Positions 3,948 through 6,176 of a stretch of 6,176 nt of DNA are shown here, piece by piece. Source of the DNA: BOG-1363 sp043775355 (GTDB lineage Bacteria > Planctomycetota > UBA11346); assembly GCA_043775355.1 (NCBI GenBank), contig JAYVSL010000017.1, positions 1 to 6,176 of the forward strand. The letters are read 5' to 3'. The position numbers and the translations under genes were made by a program. Under the pieces are notes generated by a model, which was not told the origin of the DNA, did no database searches, and saw only the letters and a list, made by a program, of their open reading frames with translations. Position 1 is the stretch's first letter. Every line of letters starts with the position of its first letter.

Positions 3948-6176
3948 GGAGGTTGGGCTGCCACCAAATCTGCCATTGCCAGACGGTGGAACGACGGTCA
4001 CGGTTGCCGATGCGGTCAATCCACCACCACCGACTTCGGTTGCCGTAATCGTTGCGGTCCCGATGGCATCTGGTGCGGCGAATAATCCGGAGGGGAAAAT
4101 AGTGCCGAAGGTGGTTGTCCACACCACCGAACGAGCAGCTGAACTGGTAATGGGATCACCAAATTGATCGCTGCTGCGAGTCACAAAAACCCGCGTGGTG
4201 TTCACGTCCATCGTTACCGTGCGTGGATCAATGGCCAGGTTACCATTGGCGACTTGGTTCACCGTTAGCGTGACATCACTGGTGACGACGCCACCTTGGG
4301 TGTCGGTAATGGTGACCCGCAGTGTGTAGACGCCAGCCATGGTGAACGTCGCCACGCTGTTCATGGCAGCATGAGTACCGTTGGGACTGAAAGTGACGGG
4401 AGCAGGCGTGGTGCCGACTGCACTCCACGTGTAAATCAACACGCTCGTATCGACGTCGTCGGCACCGAGGACCGTCAGGCTGGTGGTGGTGCCATTGACA
4501 GGCGATGGCGTCGCTGCAGCAACGGTGGCCACGGTCGGAATGCCATTGGTCACGGTGATGGTTGCGGTCGCGGTAACAGCGCCAGCTTGCGCCTGAATCG
4601 TAATCGCCGTACCTGGCGCGGTTTGTGCGGTCGCCGTATAGAGCCCACTCCCGTTAATGGTTCCGCCTCCTCCGTTGAGCACGCTCCAAGTCACCGTCGG
4701 TTCGCCTGCAATGACATGATTGAATTGATCCTTCCCCACCACCGAGAAGTCAACGGAGCTGCCATTAGCAAGCGACGTCGTTGCGGGGCTGATCGTCAAG
4801 GTGGTCAGGGTTGCGTTGACCAATACCCTGGTCGTGCTGGTGACGCTTTTACCTTCCGCGTCGGTAATCGTCGCCGTAATAGGATATTCTCCTGCCTGGG
4901 TGAAGGTTGCGGTGGCGGTCGAAGCCGCATGAGAGCCGTTCGCGGTCACCGTAAATATGGATGAAGGCGTTCCATTAATGGACCACGTGTAAATAAGATT
5001 TGCTTCAGTGCCATCGTCAGCCCCAAGCACACTGAGCGTAGCAGTGGTACCCGTAACTGGCGCCGGGCTTGCGGCTACCGCTACGGCAACGGTCGGCGCA
5101 GCGTTGGTTGGTGGGGCCGTACCCGCCACGTAATGAAAGCGTAATGCCAGGGAATTAGTTAATCGCGTAGTGCCATCAAATGAATACTGGCGAGCGACAT
5201 CTCCTACGGCGTTTTCTACGCCGATCGTGGCGGATTGCCCAGCGCCAAAGTTGGCTTCTGCAGGGCGAATCTCTTTATATTGACACACCAGATCACCGGT
5301 AGATTCCTCCAGGATGGCTTGAAAATTATACGTATTCGTGGTGTCGCTGGTTGGGTAATAATGCGGAACTTCGACCCAACTGATGATCGCCTTACGGTTG
5401 GGCGCGGTACCACTAGAACCAATGCTCACGCTTCCAGCGGCACGTGGGTTAAGGTCATCCCACAACACAGCCAACATATCGTGCGGAGGAAAACTCGTTG
5501 ACGGCAGACTTCGGTTAAGTGCCCCTTCAAGAAAGGTGGTGCTACCAAAACCGACCAAGCCATTCGAAGAGACCACGACGGTAGTGCGATTGCTGCCGTA
5601 GAACGGAAAAGCGAAGGGTAAAACTTGACTCGTGCTGACCGTATCATCGCCCAAACCAAGAGGGCTGTGGCCGTTCGGATCAATCCACGAATATGTGGTA
5701 GAGGCAACGGTGTAGTTAGGTGCTACAGTCAGATTCAATGGACGCGTCAGCGCACATCCATGGGTGGTGTCAGAGACGACCAAGTAGTCGATCCATGAAC
5801 CATTGTTGCTGCTGATCAGCGCGTTCCCTGCGGCAGAAACCGTGACGGTAATCGTCGTGTTTGTTCTACCGGCGAGCGTTCCACTAGCGGGAGATACGGT
5901 GAACCACGAACGACCGGTCGCTGCTGTCCACGAAATGGGCGATGTACTCGCATTGGTCAAAGTAAAGGTGGTAGAAGTCGGAGTGAACGAACCTCCGGGT
6001 ATGGCTTGGGCGCTAAAGCCCGCAGCATTCGACACCTGAAGTCCAAGGGTAAATTCAAATGAATCAAGCGCGCTATCAGTCGTGAAGCTGGAGCCAGCGA
6101 CGGCGCCGAAACCTAATCCGCGTTTGGCAAATCCGCGCCAAAGTTCGGCAGCGTTGGCTCCGCTATGTGCCACGAG
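3852..6176 (-). CDS. Large secreted protein: M36 (fungalysin-type) metallopeptidase C-terminus + BACON-like + PKD/Ig array + CTERM-like tail (5' end outside the window)
   Basis: The frame is open through the right edge; the GTG at 6173 is only an internal codon. Numbering from it, residues 5-22 (SGANAAELWRGFAKRGLG) match the last helix of M36 fungalysin-type zinc peptidases, whose tails read like ANxxxLWxxFAKRGLG; the HExxH catalytic part would lie to the right of the window. Residues about 65-150 look like a BACON/Ig-like domain (SWTA, WFTVSPASGTL). Residues about 160-350 form a beta domain with LGDDTVS, LPFAFPFYGS and VSSNGLVGFGS, a module seen in bacterial exoproteases. Two PKD-like domains follow (about 359-452 and 545-638, both with VLGADD and YTWS), each paired with an Ig-like domain (about 455-541 and 645-728). 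The end is GGGKCGFG, a hydrophobic stretch and HFHRRR, a three-part sorting tail with Cys747. The protein is probably exported and held at the surface. The visible part, 774 residues, contains no catalytic site, so the peptidase assignment rests on the tail alone. Confidence 0.78.
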   Translation of the reverse strand, partial: LVAHSGANAAELWRGFAKRGLGFGAVAGSSFTTDSALDSFEFTLGLQVSNAAGFSAQAIPGGSFTPTSTTFTLTNASTSPISWTAATGRSWFTVSPASGTLAGRTNTTITVTVSAAGNALISSNNGSWIDYLVVSDTTHGCALTRPLNLTVAPNYTVASTTYSWIDPNGHSPLGLGDDTVSTSQVLPFAFPFYGSNRTTVVVSSNGLVGFGSTTFLEGALNRSLPSTSFPPHDMLAVLWDDLNPRAAGSVSIGSSGTAPNRKAIISWVEVPHYYPTSDTTNTYNFQAILEESTGDLVCQYKEIRPAEANFGAGQSATIGVENAVGDVARQYSFDGTTRLTNSLALRFHYVAGTAPPTNAAPTVAVAVAASPAPVTGTTATLSVLGADDGTEANLIYTWSINGTPSSIFTVTANGSHAASTATATFTQAGEYPITATITDAEGKSVTSTTRVLVNATLTTLTISPATTSLANGSSVDFSVVGKDQFNHVIAGEPTVTWSVLNGGGGTINGSGLYTATAQTAPGTAITIQAQAGAVTATATITVTNGIPTVATVAAATPSPVNGTTTSLTVLGADDVDTSVLIYTWSAVGTTPAPVTFSPNGTHAAMNSVATFTMAGVYTLRVTITDTQGGVVTSDVTLTVNQVANGNLAIDPRTVTMDVNTTRVFVTRSSDQFGDPITSSAARSVVWTTTFGTIFPSGLFAAPDAIGTATITATEVGGGGLTASATVTVVPPSGNGRFGGSPTSGGGKCGFGAAAAALFMLLFMALHFHRRRMNE
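3990..4541 (-). repeat. PKD-like + Ig-like protein module, copy 2
   Basis: PKD-like domain at 4260-4541 (IPTVATVAAATPSPVNGTT, VLGADD, IYTWS, FTMAGVYTLRVTITD) followed by an Ig-like domain at 3990-4241 (LAIDPRTVTMDV, SSDQFGDPITSSAARSVVW, PSGLFAAPD). The PKD halves of the two copies align clearly; the Ig halves are more diverged but keep the DQF and SGL landmarks. The repeat period is about 558 bp. Confidence 0.7.
4551..5099 (-). repeat. PKD-like + Ig-like protein module, copy 1
   Basis: PKD-like domain at 4818-5099 (opens with APTVAVAVAASPAPVTGTT, then VLGADD, IYTWS, FTQAGEYPITATITD) followed by an Ig-like domain at 4551-4811 (LTTLTISPATTSL, KDQFNHVIAGEPTVTWSV, GSGLYTATA). It is homologous to the second pair downstream in the protein. 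Such tandem beta-sandwiches act as spacers that hold a catalytic domain off the cell surface, or as polysaccharide binders. Confidence 0.7.

Noticed and set aside
4296..4964. Plus-strand open frame of 222 codons opposite the PKD/Ig region
   Set aside because: It is Arg/Gly-rich and low in hydrophobic residues, as expected of the antisense of a Thr/Val/Ala-rich coding region; the minus frame has coherent repeated domains.
6171..6173. GTG at 6173 as the start of the large minus-strand gene
   Set aside because: The frame stays open to the window edge, no signal peptide follows, and the first residues match the very end of an M36 peptidase domain, so the true start must lie outside.

Overview
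The window holds five protein-coding genes and no RNA genes, mobile elements or CRISPR arrays that I can see. It suggests a Gram-negative bacterium: there is an outer-membrane beta-barrel type protein with a signal peptide and a terminal Phe, and a very long surface protein with a C-terminal sorting tail. The moderate GC content, the PKD/Ig-rich giant exoprotein, the KdpD-like membrane module on a PAS histidine kinase and a Cys-containing CTERM-like tail would fit the Planctomycetes-Verrucomicrobia group or a similar environmental lineage. That placement is an inference and I cannot confirm it.

Layout. Positions 1-1098 (minus strand) carry the N-terminal 366 residues of a membrane-bound PAS histidine kinase; its ATPase domain lies beyond the window. 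A 172-bp divergent intergenic region (1099-1270) with a long interrupted inverted repeat separates it from two plus-strand genes: a PduO-type cobalamin adenosyltransferase (1271-1840) and an SGNH/GDSL hydrolase with an N-terminal extra domain (1890-2915). Positions 2916-3027 are a convergent intergenic spacer with a CGCAAAGA-type short-period repeat and two tandem 16-bp palindromic units that can fold into a strong hairpin. From 3028 to the window end, the minus strand carries a two-gene unit. The upstream gene (3852 to beyond 6176) encodes the C-terminal part of a large secreted protein that begins, in this window, with the tail of an M36 (fungalysin-type) metallopeptidase. It continues through a BACON-like domain, an FPFYG-type beta domain and two PKD-like + Ig-like pairs, and ends in a GGG-x-Cys / hydrophobic / RRR tail. 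The downstream gene (3028-3855) encodes an outer-membrane beta-barrel protein and overlaps the first by an ATGA junction.

How they relate. The clearest functional unit is the peptidase/beta-barrel pair: a surface-anchored exoprotease translated together with a small barrel of unknown job. The adenosyltransferase makes adenosylcobalamin for B12-dependent enzymes not seen here; its link to the SGNH hydrolase is only co-orientation and a 49-bp gap. There is no stretch above 300 bases without a gene.
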